29,758 nucleotides of DNA from Reticulitermes lucifugus (GCA_026260175.1 JAKCWW010004036.1:13988-43745); one strand, 5' to 3'. Shown: positions 1 to 10,253, counted from the first letter of the stretch. Notes: generated by a model not told the origin, from the letters alone. Numbers and translations: made by a program.

Positions 1-1
1 T

Positions 2-232
2 TCTATGTTTCATTCTCATGATACAAGGACTAAGTCAGATTTATTCATTACAAGCCACAACACAAAACTATTGGAACAGAGTATTGCTTACAACGGTGTG
101 CTTGTTTATAACAAACTACCAAGCGAAATTAAAAGTGTTAAGTCCATAATAAAATTCAAGAAGATACTTAGAAACTTCCTACTTGAAAAGAGTTGTTATT
201 CGGTGGAAGGATTTACGACAGTTGACTCCTAA
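2..232 (+). CDS. C-terminal end of a non-LTR retrotransposon reverse transcriptase (partial, cut by window edge)
   Basis: The frame is open from the window edge to a TAA at 230-232. It encodes a tail containing the blocks TRTKSDLFITSHNTKL, VLVYNKLPSEIKS and FKKILRNFLLEKSCYSVEGF. This pattern (R-T-x-x-D-L followed by Y-N-x-L-P and a basic K-F-K-K-x-L-x-N-F-L-L) is typical of the end of jockey/CR1-type reverse-transcriptase ORFs in insects, beyond the RT domain. The catalytic part lies to the left of the window. The following sequence is A/T-rich and probably the element's 3' UTR. Family assignment rests on recalled similarity; the exact clade is not determinable here. Confidence 0.75.
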   Translation, partial: SMFHSHDTRTKSDLFITSHNTKLLEQSIAYNGVLVYNKLPSEIKSVKSIIKFKKILRNFLLEKSCYSVEGFTTVDS

Positions 233-475
233 TCTCTAGGAACTGGGTTAAAGATGTATCTCTGTATTGTAATCACCAGTGCTTTCTTCTGTGTACTGTG
301 TTAATCAGTGTCTTGTGTGGTCCTGTAATGTATGTAATTATATCATACTTATGTGTTCCTTTGCTTTTACTGTAATTCTTATACTGTTTACTGTAACTAC
401 TCTCTGGACGTGTCAAATATCATTCTGTAATGATTTATGGATGAAACAATACAATCACGTAACTCATACATTTTA
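233..475 (+). mobile_element. Probable 3' UTR and tail of the same non-LTR retrotransposon
   Basis: A/T-rich, non-coding sequence directly follows the reverse-transcriptase stop codon. It contains the 15-mer ATGGATGAAACAATA at 437-451, which recurs exactly at 959-973. The element end is not marked by a clean poly(A) tail or by a target-site duplication I could find, so the right boundary is approximate. Confidence 0.4.
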
Positions 476-1584
476 GTGCGCTGTTTTCTACTACGACACG
501 TCCAAAAATAACACGGCTTTACCTGCGAGAAAAACAGAACGCAATAAACTGCGGACACAATACCTGCCACTTCAAAGGCCACACGTTATACAGCTCACAC
601 ACACACACAGAACCTATTTCACCACAGATGATGTCCCAGAAGCCCACTGCTGCGTAATATCCCAGAACGCAGACATCTACATCGCGGCAGACGCCTCAAA
701 TCACACGTAGAACCATGGATCATCTCACAGGACCAACTCTCATCCATGTACACGGCGACTATACATGACAGACACAACTGACCATGAATCACAGCTTATC
801 ATCATCATCACCAAGTTACTCCATGACTTACTTCGCGCAACTCTGAAAACGTAACGTCCAATGGTGCCACACGACGAGTAAATGAAATTGTTAGTCCTTT
901 CGTGACGATCTGTAGTTTCATTTCAATGTTAATAAATTGCAATATGTAATTATTACTGATGGATGAAACAATAAAAATTACCATATACCAAGTGCAAGTC
1001 ATACGTAATTTACACGCACATTTAAATTCGACGATGGCTCAGTTGAGCCAAAACCTTCTAGGAAGCCAGGATAATGAACCATACCAATTAATTGTAAGCA
1101 CAAACAACAAACCATGATGTAACATATCAATAACAGATATATGTTCTTGAGCTTCTATTTTCGTGTGAACGTTCCTAAATCCACTCACCAATTACTGTAT
1201 TTCGTATAATATAATCCTAGTATTGCAGGTCCTTCCATCCTTGCTTGTATTCCACTGAGCCGTGACTGGAGAGATCGATTGTGTAAGGTTGCGATGGGAT
1301 GGTGTGTCAGTTTACCATGTTCACATATAGGATTGAGCAGGGAGTTTTTTGCATTTAACATAGCGGAAAGTAAGAGTAGAATTACAGCTAGTCCGCGAGT
1401 GAGACATTATTAATATAAATGTTTATAAGTAAATGGATCATTTATTTGTAGATGTAGAGTTAAATCATATTATTTATTGACAGTGCGTCTTTAAGTAAGC
1501 AAAAGTTCGATGACAGAATCTGTATGAACGTATGTTTATATCCTGTTATCTTGAGCTTCAGTGTGAAATTTATCACTGATCATT
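476..1584. other. Upstream region of the FAM122 gene; no coding gene seen
   Basis: No ORF here resembles a known protein. There is a short (AC)n run near 596-610. A second copy of ATGGATGAAACAATA at 959-973 suggests another retroelement tail around 930-975. The part just before 1585 should hold the promoter and 5' UTR of the FAM122 gene. I see no convincing TATA box or initiator, and an upstream non-coding exon cannot be excluded. Confidence 0.4.
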
Positions 1585-1688
1585 ATGGATGTTGATTCAC
1601 CTGTAAGTCTGAAACGCTCTAGCAGTGCACCAATGATAAACGAACTCAATACAACCATGACAACAGCATCTACATCGCCATCAACAAG
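1585..1688 (+). CDS. FAM122A: FAM122 coding exon 1
   Basis: The ATG at 1585 is preceded in frame by TGA at 1564-1566, which fixes the start. The exon encodes MDVDSPVSLKRSSSAPMI and a Thr/Ser-rich stretch. It ends in phase 2 at the strong donor AG|GTAAGT (1689). The SSSAP block matches the SNSAP motif near the N-terminus of vertebrate FAM122 proteins. Confidence 0.9.
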
Positions 1689-4600
1689 GTAAGTTTTGAC
1701 TTAACCTCAGTCATTGGCATAAATAATGTTTATTTAATGACTTTGGGAGTAGCTCAGATTGTGGATACACAGATCGATAAAGATAATTTTGCAATATGGC
1801 CAAAGTACAGAACAAATACTTCTAGTATTGTGCATTAATATGTAATTTACTAATTACTGAGCATTGCTGATGTGTTGTCAGAAGAGTGAATGTTTATCAT
1901 CTGCTTCATTTGCTGATGTGCCTGTTGACGCCTCACTCTCCCTGTACATTGCATGTGGAGACTAGACAGTAAAACAGACTTAACAAAGTGAACCGTTGTA
2001 GTTGTTTTCATGGATTACAAATGTGACAGATGATGTTCATATTAAATGAAGTGTATAAACCATGGAAAACATCATAAAAATGCCTTACATTGGTCTGGAT
2101 ATAAGACATTGAACATGTGGACATATGATAACCAGAGTCAAGGTTCAAATCGGTCTATAATAAAAAAAGTACATGAGGTTTAGGGATGTCAGATTGAAAT
2201 GGAATGATACTTCTATGTTCCTGAATTATGGCCACTTCCCGAGAATCAACAGTGATTCATATATAACGGGAGGACTAAGGGGTGGTCCGACATCTAGAAT
2301 AGTTGGGCATGTGAATGGAGAATAAGACACACACTTTTCTGTTGTAGAATGACAATAACTGTGAAGTGTAATCATTCATTCATTCATTCATTGTAAAATT
2401 CCATCGATCCAATCTAGGCTACAAGCTTAAGCTTATGCCTCGAGTTTTCATATTAGTGACGAGCTCACATGACACATACTGAACACAAACTGTATTCCAG
2501 CAATTCTGAATTTTCATATTATATTTGCACACTAACCATGTAACATACCAGTAGTGTCACTATGTGCTGACATCCCACATTCAGTGTGGCTTCCGTCACA
2601 TCACATGTAAGGACATGCCGATACTCAAAGGTTTGTTATTTGCTTCTTTTGATATTCTTGGATGTGACTGAGACTGTGTGTTCTGGTATGCAATACCAGT
2701 GTTATGAGGCAGCATATTCCTCTGAAATGTTGATACCACCCTACCCACGCTATATGGCATGACATCCAATAACAATTGTGAGTTGTCTCACATTACAGCA
2801 TGATTGTGTAATTCAGCAGTTTATTTTGTGGTTGCATTGCTTTGTTTGCCATATAGTGGAGGCAAGTAAATTTGTTCACTCCTTTCAGTAACATGGTTGG
2901 AGGAACTAAATGTTGTGAAGAAGATGGTCTCCAGTCACCAGTAATAAAACCCAGCAATGTTTCCAGTGGAAAATTCAGAGTCTTTGAAATCAAGAAAAGC
3001 AGGAATGCCCGACATGAAGGTCGATACGATGAAAGGATTTATCCATTATGAATTTGTTCGCTTAAAAGAGTCAATGAGCTTTCTTATTTAAAATTTTTAA
3101 CATTTGTGGCAGCACATTCATAGATAACGCCAAGTCTTTGGCTGTGTAAGTAGGTTTATATTGTAACTTCAAGTCCCCGTGGAGCACTTCTAGTAAAATG
3201 CTTTTGGCCAAGATATAAAATCAGTTTAGAACATTCACCATATTTATGAGATTTTACCCTGTGTAACTTTTTAGTGTTGCCAGAACTACAGATGGTCTCG
3301 AAGCAGTGATTAAGTGCTGAAAGGACTTTTGGAAAATTATTTCCACCAAAGTTTCAGGCACAGCAGAGACACTGGAATGCATGTATAAAGTCCAGAATGT
3401 AATCTGTTAAAGATGATTGCACTCACCCAAGGGTAATTACTAAACCCCCCCCCCACCACCACCACCACCACAACCATTCTGGGTGAATAAGGGGTATGTT
3501 TTGAATTGCAAATACTGGACCGAGTGAAATTGAAAATTCCAGTAACTTAATCCAGTGACTGATCCACTTTAACAAGGCTAGTGTAACAGTTAAACTCTAG
3601 ATTTGAATTCAGGAGATTTTTGGTTGAAATCTCTATTGCATTACTGCTTGTACTGTTTGAAGTTTCTTATGATTTTCTCAGTCTTCAGGCAGGTGCCAGG
3701 CTAGTTAGTACCTTCAAGTAGGCAATGACTGCGTCTCAATACATATCTGCTTACTACTCACAATGAATGTCCTGGCTCATTCGATGCATGTAACAGCTTC
3801 ATTTGAAACTGCATTATTACATAACTTATAATGTTCAAATGTACCAAATTTTGAATTTCAGCTTCTGTATTTCTGACATTTTGCCAAGAAGAAACTATGC
3901 TGTAAGGCAACAGTTAGTTTCACCTGTGATATTCTTAAATTTTGAGTATTTGGGAAATTGCTTGCAACTTGCCATGGACTGGCCAGTGAGTTAAAAACCT
4001 TCCTGTGTGAGCAGCCAACTTGCAATAACAATGTTGCAGGATTGGTATAATTTTTATTTTCATTTCAGGGACACTTTGTCGTTTGGCATATTTCCAGGAG
4101 GCCAGCCCAGAGCTCGGAGGTTTAGTGCAAGCTTCAGCCCAATTCACAATACAGGAGTAAGCATTTCGTTTGAAATTTATGCTGTTTTCTCTTAAATAAT
4201 GTTCTGAAGATAGCACTGGATAATGCGTAGAAGTGTGGGCACAAATTAGAACTGCCCCATTTCCCTCCTGTTGTTATGCCCTCTTCCAGTGCATGGATGT
4301 CCTCCCTGATGTGTCCCATACATTATATCTCAGTTGATTTAGGTCAGGGTACATCAGGTAGGTCATAGAGGTTTGAATGAGGCCTTGTGATGATTTGATT
4401 GTTCAAAAATTGGAATGATTTGGGAGGTACGAGGAATGGTTGTACTCTTATCCTGTGGTGCCGGTAGTGGCATAATGCTGTATATCAAGGGTGTAAAAAT
4501 CCTGGGCACCAGGTCACCCAAGCAACAATTTTGTATGGTGGTGCCTGATGAAGGGGGTCTGGATGATAAGTATCCAAAAAGAAAAATTCATATCACGAAA

Positions 4601-7600
4601 ACTGTTCCTTATACGCATGTCCAGTTCACACCATTACAAAGGAAAACTCTCAAACTTTTTATCATACCCTACTCATGCACGTCAGCTGATGTCCTTGTGC
4701 TGGCTCAGTAGCAATGGCAATACTGCATGGGAAGATTGTGAGTGTTTTGTGGTTTGCTGAGTTGAAGCCTGTGGTGGCTATTCAGTGTTGTTTCAGAACT
4801 GAATATGGACGGGAACCTCTGACCTGCAAAAACACAGTTTTGAGAAAACAAACTGAGGACATGAAAAAGCGGACTTCTGAAGAAGACATGGCTCGCATTA
4901 GAGAGGCCTTCAGGTGGAGTCCATGTCAATCAATTCATGCTGCAAGCTCTTGGCTACAACAGATTTCACAATGGACCGTACATCATGTTCTGCACATACG
5001 CCTCCATCCAAGAGCATGAAAGATTCAACTGTTTCAAGATAAATTCTATCACATTCTCCCAGGGTGCTGTTTCTTTGCTCTACAGGGTTCTTCAGGGCCA
5101 CCACGCCTGACACCCCGTGTAAGCCAGTTGAGGCAAGAAGAGCGTGTAGATATGGGGAGGGAAGCTGCCCATGAACGAGAGTTACACTCAGCAATGCAGA
5201 TGTCCCAGTCATGTGAAGACCTCACCATTATGTCTGGCTTGACCAGCTGTAAGGTACAAATGATATATTGTTATAATGAATTTCAGTAGATGTTAGACCT
5301 TTGTTAAGATCAGTTTGCTTAAAATTGATAATGATTGAGATCTTAAGGTTCTCATGTCTATGACTATGTAGGTAACTATGACACCATGAGTCTGGTAGAT
5401 ATGTACCAGTGTGTCAGAGGAACCTGCTTCCTCCATCATCGTATCATCCACCTGGACGATGGAGATACCAGGACCCTCTGAAAGATCAGTACATATATAC
5501 CATACTACACCATGTCACATCAGAAGACACATCAGTTTGTATCAAATGAATGACATTATCACATGATACTGTATCTGTATGATACACTTAATATTTTACC
5601 ATTTCTGCATTGAGAAACATAAGAACTAAACTGCACAGAGAATATAACTTGTAATCACTGTGTCACTTTTGGCCACTGAACATTGCCTGAGATGTTTACA
5701 TCTTGTTAAATATTTTGTTATATAAGAAGTAAATTTCCCTTTTGTGTCCAAACCTCCATACTATGAAGGTGTACAAGGAGCATGGAGACAGGGCTGCTGA
5801 CCATCCAAACTTCCACACCACATGTAACAGTTATACCATTGTGACTCAGTTCTCTAGAATTAGTGCCAATTCCTCCACACCAGATTTAATAATGCATGAA
5901 TTAAGTATTGTTATTTCCTCTAGACAAAATGTAATGATTATAACACTATGAATGAGTGCTGTTGAATTGGGTAGCCAATTTTCTCCACACCATATGTGAT
6001 GGTTATACCACTGTGACTCATCAATCTTGAATTAAGTGGTGATGTTTTCTCCATAATATGTATAGTGGTTGTAATGCTGTGACCAGGCCTTCTTTGAGTA
6101 GTGGCATTTTCTCCACACAGGCTATAGTGGTTATAGTGCCAAGAGTCAGCCTTCTGGACTTAAGTAAAGTAATGTCCTTTCTTTCACATTGTATGTAATG
6201 ATTATACCACTGTTACATTACTTAGTGCTCTTGAATTACCTAGTGGTATTTCCTCCATACCATATCAAATAGCTGCACTGCTGTGACTCATCCCCCCCCC
6301 TACAATTAATAGTAGTATATCCTCCTCAACATATGTGATTGTTATATCACCGTGACTCAACCTTGTTGAATTCATCCATTTGCTAGATTTCATAAGCATT
6401 CGCATTTGTGCAACAGTAGCACTTTTGCTTGACAGTTTGAACAGATAAACACTTTGAAGTGAATTCATGACTAATTAGACTAGCTAATAGAAACAGCTAA
6501 AAGGAAGATGTTTGTATTATAGAGATTAATACTATTACTGCTGATACTTCCACCCATTCTATTTAAATGTGATATTTATTGAAAGAAATGCCCAGCTTTT
6601 ACATATCACATGCTAAAAGTTTTCTGTGCATAAAGCTTCATAGCAAGCAAAAATTTGATGTCGTTGCAGTGCAAATAGTTGGATCTAATGTGGCAGTTAC
6701 AGATCTTGTAAACTGATACTTTGATTTGTTCAAAGCCTCCAGTGGGGGCACTGCGACATATGTCCTTTAAAGTGACTGTGTATAAATTGGTTTGCAGTCA
6801 GAGCAGTTGGAGACGAGAAGGTCAGAACCTACGCAGATGGTTCATCAGCTCCCACCACTACACCTCAACCTCCCCATTTGTTCCTCGGTATGTTCTTCCC
6901 CTTCGCCAACACGTCCTGGCCTAGGTCGACAGTGTTTTTCACCAAGTATCCATAATAAGACTTGGAAAAGCCTTTCACCCAGCCCAACAAGAAAAGCTTT
7001 TACAACAAAGTAAGTGCTAAATTTAGTCATTATACATTATATCAGGGGTCCACAAATTTTCCAAAAACATAGGAGCCACCTCAAAATTCTAGGCATCAAA
7101 CGGGCGATATGAAGTTCTATACTAAGGACCAACAAATATTAGGCACCAACATACAAAAGTTAGTCACCTGTATGACCTGGCACCCAGGATCTGTGCCTCT
7201 CTGCAATATATATTTTAACACCTGCAGTGCAGTATGGTTACCTTTTTGCTGTGTTACTGTGAAGTAATGCCCAGTGTTGTGCAGCCTCTTCTTTCACCAA
7301 GGTTTGAGTTGAGTTATTGAAGTTGCCAGAAACAAAATCAGTTTTGCAAGTAATATCATTCTTCAAGTTACCTTTGACAAATGCTTGTACAAGTCATTAC
7401 ACTTGCAGAAGCTCAGGACCCAAGAAGATAATGTGATGATGTTGGTTGCCTTCCAGAGTTGTGGCTCCTTTGATTATTATTATGCATTTACATGTAAATA
7501 AATGGTGGGCAAAAAACACAAATACAACCATATTAACCTGAGGGTAAGACGACCTGACCTACAAACTTCAACAAAACTGTACTACTTAACTCCACATACT

Positions 7601-9346
7601 ACTTCAAATAGAGTTATGTGTACAAAACATACACTTTTACCTGTTGTTGCTTATATGAACATGCAGACCGGGCTGTTACTCCGAGGGAAGAACAAAGATT
7701 GAGTGTGAGAACAAATTTCTGAGTACAGTATTTGGAATTAGATAAGCTAACAAATACTTACATTATGAGGTGTTGTTTTTATAGTCTGCACATTCTGCCC
7801 AACATTTTTAGGACGAATCACTCGAGATGGGAGTAAGTGATAGGGTGATATACATGTGATCGGACTTGGTATAAAATGGTTGTGTAGACAGCAGGTGGCT
7901 CAGTATGGACTGGAATTTGAAGATGTGAAGTGTCATAGGATAGGATAGGCTGTGAGGAGTTAAATTGTGATATAGCTCAGTAGAGAGTGGGATTTGAAGA
8001 TGTGAACTGGCTTTGCACAATTTGTTTTAATGTGACATGTTTGAAGCCATCACCACAATCTCAGGTCAGACTGTAAGTCACGTGTTCTGTACTTGTATGT
8101 GTGGGTTACAGACGTAGCCAGAGCCCCATTGCTATGCGTCCTAGCTCTCTTGGTCCAGTGAAGCGGAAGTTCGATTTGGAAGAAGATAAAGCGGATCAGT
8201 ATTTGTCTCCTCCAGCAAAACGACTGAATAGCTACACTGTGGACAGAGGTGGGCTTCTCATGGCCCATTCAAACAGGTGGGCATACAGGTTTTCCATTGA
8301 CAGACTTGTTAGTTTAATTATGTATCATAGCACTTGGCATTAAATGGTAGATGTTTCAAAACACCTGATCAGTCATACCTGTGCTATTTAGTGTCTCGAT
8401 GGACGTGGAAGAAAGGATTTTATCAAAGTGCAAATCAAGCAAATGAAACCTGTTGCATCATCTTAAAATTAATTTTTCCCTGTGAAATATTTACTCATGT
8501 AGAATCATGTAGAGCATAGTTCATAGGAATCAGTACATATTTTAATTATGAAACCACAAATCTGCATAAAGGAGAAAGCATATAAATAGGTTTCATGTGT
8601 ATCAGGTTCTGAACTGTAAAGTAAGATGAAAGTCCCTGTGCACACCATGAAGTAATATGGGGGAGTGGAGATATGGCTGCACACACTATTAACCTTGGCA
8701 CTATATGCAGGTGCATCATCAGCTTCATGCCAGGGCTGCTATACTGCTGGAGGAAAAAGCCTCTGGTGTCCAGTGAATTCTGATAGTGTTCTCATTCTTT
8801 ATACTTTCATCAAAGTAAGTTATGTATGGAGTGTTGTCGAGTCTTGTGTAGGCTAAAACATTAAAGGACCTGATACAGAAAGAGAGGCATATGGCTAGAA
8901 CACATGACAGATAAAATCTGTTTAATTACAAACACACACATAGCTTCCCAAATTTTCATTAGAATTTAAAATAGAAAAATGTTTTTACTTATGCTCAGAA
9001 GAGAAATGTGTGAAAGAATAGTTACCATCATGACTGATGATGATTGGGGTGGCTGGCATGTTACTTCCATTACTGCTAAAAGTAAACTGTTCTTGTTTTC
9101 TTTTAATTCTTCTTTTTCAGGCTTGATGCAACCTCAAGTCCACTTCCTGGATCCCTCAGTTCAGTTGGAACACCCGAGTCACTTTCGAGTGCGGATTCTC
9201 CCAGTTTCACATTCCGACCAGTTGACAGCCCTTCTCCTGGACGCCCAGTTTTGCCAGTTACCGATGAACCAATGCATGAAGAACAACAGCCAGAACTCTT
9301 GAAGCAAGATCAAGTGATGACCCCTGTGGAACAGAACCCAAGTTAA
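1585..9346 (+). CDS. FAM122A: FAM122/PABIR homologue, PP2A-B55 inhibitor; complete six-exon coding region
   Basis: The coding exons are 1585-1688, 4069-4156, 5086-5253, 6798-7009, 8112-8276 and 9121-9346. They total 963 nt, or 320 residues plus stop; human FAM122A is a little shorter. All exon phases join without a break. Landmarks in order are LKRSSSAPMI (residues 9-18), ARRFSASFSP (50-59), TPRVSQLRQEE (73-83), REAAHERELHSAMQMSQSCE (89-108), SPSPTRPGLGRQCFSPS (in exon 4), RRSQSPIAMRP-like RSQSPIAMRPSSLGPVKRK (in exon 5) and a Ser/Pro-rich C-terminus. Each has a clear counterpart in vertebrate FAM122A/B/C. That family binds the B55 regulatory subunit of PP2A and inhibits the holoenzyme in G2/M and checkpoint control; it is largely disordered and nuclear. 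The many SP/TP sites suggest phospho-regulation. The function here is inferred from homology. Confidence 0.92.
1689..4068 (+). other. FAM122 intron 1 (2,380 bp)
   Basis: The intron runs from GTAAGT to TTTCAG. I see no second gene in it. It contains an (ATTC)n run near 2372-2391 and a C-run followed by (ACC)n at about 3445-3473. A short plus-strand reading near 2891-3050 begins after CTTTCAG and looks superficially exon-like, but it is not needed by the gene's phases. Confidence 0.8.
3445..3473. repeat. C-run followed by (ACC)n microsatellite
   Basis: Ten C residues are followed by several ACC units within intron 1 of the FAM122 gene. This is plain simple-sequence DNA, probably length-variable. 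Confidence 0.9.
4069..4156 (+). CDS. FAM122A: FAM122 coding exon 2
   Basis: The acceptor is ATTTCAG|GG; the first base completes the split Arg codon from exon 1. The exon encodes DTLSFGIFPGGQPRARRFSA and then SFSPIHNTG. It ends in phase 0 at GGA|GTAAGC. The ARRFSASFSP segment corresponds to the ARRNSTTF-type phospho-motif upstream of the B55-binding helix in vertebrate homologues. Confidence 0.9.
4714..5040 (+). pseudogene. N-terminal fragment of a mariner-type transposase in FAM122 intron 2
   Basis: The ATG at 4714 opens a frame with VLWFAELKPVVAIQCCFRTE, then YGREPLTCKN, and later RTSEEDMARIREAFRWSP and IHAASSWLQ..TVHHVLHIRLHPRA. This matches the N-terminal helix-turn-helix part of Tc1/mariner-superfamily transposases common in insect genomes, whose HTH reads like VLWFAEL..T.VQR.FR..YG..PP. 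The frame stops at TGA 5017-5019, but the homology (KIQLFQD) continues past the stop to about 5040. There is a small deletion between the two HTH halves, and the DDE domain is absent. It is a dead remnant. The transposon family is inferred by recall. Confidence 0.75.
5086..5253 (+). CDS. FAM122A: FAM122 coding exon 3, carrying the B55-docking helices
   Basis: The acceptor TTTGCTCTACAG|GG sits behind a good pyrimidine tract. The exon is 56 codons, phase 0 to phase 0. It encodes PRLTPRVSQLRQEERVDMG and REAAHERELHSAMQMSQSCE, then DLTIMSGLTSCK. This aligns with the human block around RLHQIKQEEG and HEREVQTAMQISHSW, which holds the B55-binding and catalytic-site-blocking helices. R75-V76-x-x-L79-R80 fits the [RK]-V-x-x-[VI]-R type B55 docking motif. 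The donor used is AAG|GTACAA at 5254. A better-looking GTAAGG five bases upstream (5249) would shift the frame. Confidence 0.92.
5254..6797 (+). other. FAM122 intron 3 (1,544 bp)
   Basis: The intron runs from GTACAA to TTTGCAG. No gene was found in it. Much of it (about 5750-6376) is the degenerate minisatellite listed separately. Confidence 0.8.
5750..6376. repeat. Degenerate minisatellite, unit about 60-75 bp
   Basis: Blocks of the form CTCCACACCATATGT, then GGTTATACCACTGTGACTCA, then CTTGAATTA and a T-rich end, recur roughly every 65 bp. Copies begin near 5808, 5875, 5921, 5984, 6050, 6113, 6180, 6251 and 6323. Individual copies have lost or gained several bases, and one carries a C-run (6293-6302). 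It lies wholly in FAM122 intron 3. I aligned units by eye, so unit borders are approximate. Confidence 0.75.
6798..7009 (+). CDS. FAM122A: FAM122 coding exon 4
   Basis: The acceptor is TTTGCAG|TCAGAG and the exon is read in phase 0. It encodes a Pro-rich stretch and then SPSPTRPGLGRQCFSPS and SLSPSPTRKAFTTK. These match the SPAPSPTRGIGKQCFSPSLQ and SPTTRFTTRR blocks of vertebrate FAM122A. It ends in phase 2 at AAA|GTAAGT (7010). The SP/TP clusters are likely kinase targets. Confidence 0.9.
7010..8111 (+). other. FAM122 intron 4 (1,102 bp)
   Basis: No gene is visible. Near 7045 the string CAGGGGTCCACAAATTTT resembles a hAT-type terminus, but no matching right end was found. The repeated phrases GGATTTGAAGATGTGAA and GGAATTTGAAGATGTGAA near 7912-8003 mark a short imperfect duplication. 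Confidence 0.6.
8112..8276 (+). CDS. FAM122A: FAM122 coding exon 5
   Basis: The acceptor is GTTACAG|AC; the first base completes Lys191. The exon encodes RSQSPIAMRPSSLGPVKRK, FDLEEDKADQYLSPPAKRL and NSYTVDRGGLLMAHSN. The first block is nearly identical to the RRSQSPINCIRPSVLGPLKRK block of human FAM122A, and KRK/AKR look like nuclear-localisation signals. The end is set by phase: AACAG|GTGGGC (8277) leaves two bases that join exon 6. ATACAG|GTTTTC at 8289 is in the same phase and would add four residues. Confidence 0.85.
8277..9120 (+). other. FAM122 intron 5 (844 bp)
   Basis: The intron ends with a long pyrimidine tract and TTTTTCAG at 9120. No coding content is supported inside it. Confidence 0.75.
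9121..9346 (+). CDS. FAM122A: FAM122 coding exon 6 with stop
   Basis: The first base completes the split Arg codon; then LDATSSPLPGSLSSVGTPE, SLSSADSPSFTFRPVDSPSP, an acidic/Gln-rich stretch, and TPVEQNPS before TAA at 9344-9346. The Ser/Pro-rich composition with SP sites matches the C-terminal part of vertebrate FAM122 (SSDTLDGNSSSAG, then TDSPVSP). Confidence 0.88.
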
Positions 9347-9920
9347 TCTCCTACTTCATTCAGTAATTTCTTCCTTGCTTTGCCATCATGGCTGGCTTCT
9401 AGTCCTGACTCTCAAGTTGTTTCCTGAGACTGATGTAATATATTCTGTTAAATGCTGTTTTTTAATACATTATTTGTATCAGCATTCGATGACAGAGACA
9501 AGAATTGATGGAAAGATGTAATAGCTATTAGGTTGTAGAACATGTGCTATTGAATGTGTATTTTAAATTTTATTTACTGATCCAGCTGGGACAAATAATG
9601 TACAGATGAGAAGTGGTCTTCATATCCACCCGTATGTAAATCTTTCTAGTTAGAGCAGGGTGGTCCAACATCTTTACTATCATGGGCCACATGGACACAG
9701 CACATAACGTTTGTGGGCTGCATACAATAATTGTATGTTGTATGACTGCGTGAAACTATATGAAGGTATATTAGTATGTAAGGATTCTTACATTATGAAG
9801 CCTGGAAGATGCATGCTCCATATTCATCTCTATTCATCCACCATTAACACTATATAGTCTTAGATACTGACAGCTCGCTAAGTAAACTACAAAGAAAATA
9901 AAAGGACTGTTAACTGAACA
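9347..9920 (+). other. Probable 3' UTR of FAM122 with a candidate poly(A) signal
   Basis: AT-rich non-coding sequence follows the stop codon. AATAAA occurs at 9897-9902 and is the first canonical hexamer found downstream of the stop on the plus strand. Near 9658 the text CAGGGTGGTCCAACATC, followed by GGGCCACATGG, resembles a hAT-type terminus, so part of the UTR may be transposon-derived. The actual cleavage site is not determinable. Confidence 0.45.
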
Positions 9921-10253
9921 GCTTTCTTATACAATGAAGAATATTATGATAGTATTCTTTTGTAGAGTAATGGAGGGGGTGGAGAGTATGTATGTTTCTT
10001 TCTTTCAGACATCCATAAAATGCGCATGAAAGAAGTAGGGTAACCGAGTATAAAGAGTAAAATAGTAAAGTTAAAAGACAAAAAATAGGCATTAAATTTC
10101 TGGTATATGGATGCTAGGTTTGTGAGCTTTGGGGTTCTCACAGTGGTGACTCAGAAGAACCTGTTGCCCCCATTATCTCAGGACAGGGTACCCAGCAGAA
10201 AGCAGAACCGGCTCTTAGAATATACATTCACAATCTGCATTATATAATGTAAC

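Noticed and set aside
1741..1790. tRNA-like text GGGAGTAGCTCAG with a possible B box downstream
   Set aside because: No cloverleaf can be folded and no proper B box follows at the right distance.
2891..3050. Possible exon beginning after CTTTCAG in FAM122 intron 1
   Set aside because: Exons 1 and 2 join in phase without it, no suitable donor closes it, and the reading resembles no known protein.
8713..8815. Possible extra FAM122 exon after TATATGCAG in intron 5
   Set aside because: No frame resembles FAM122, there are stops in one frame, and exon 5 joins exon 6 directly in phase with preserved homology.
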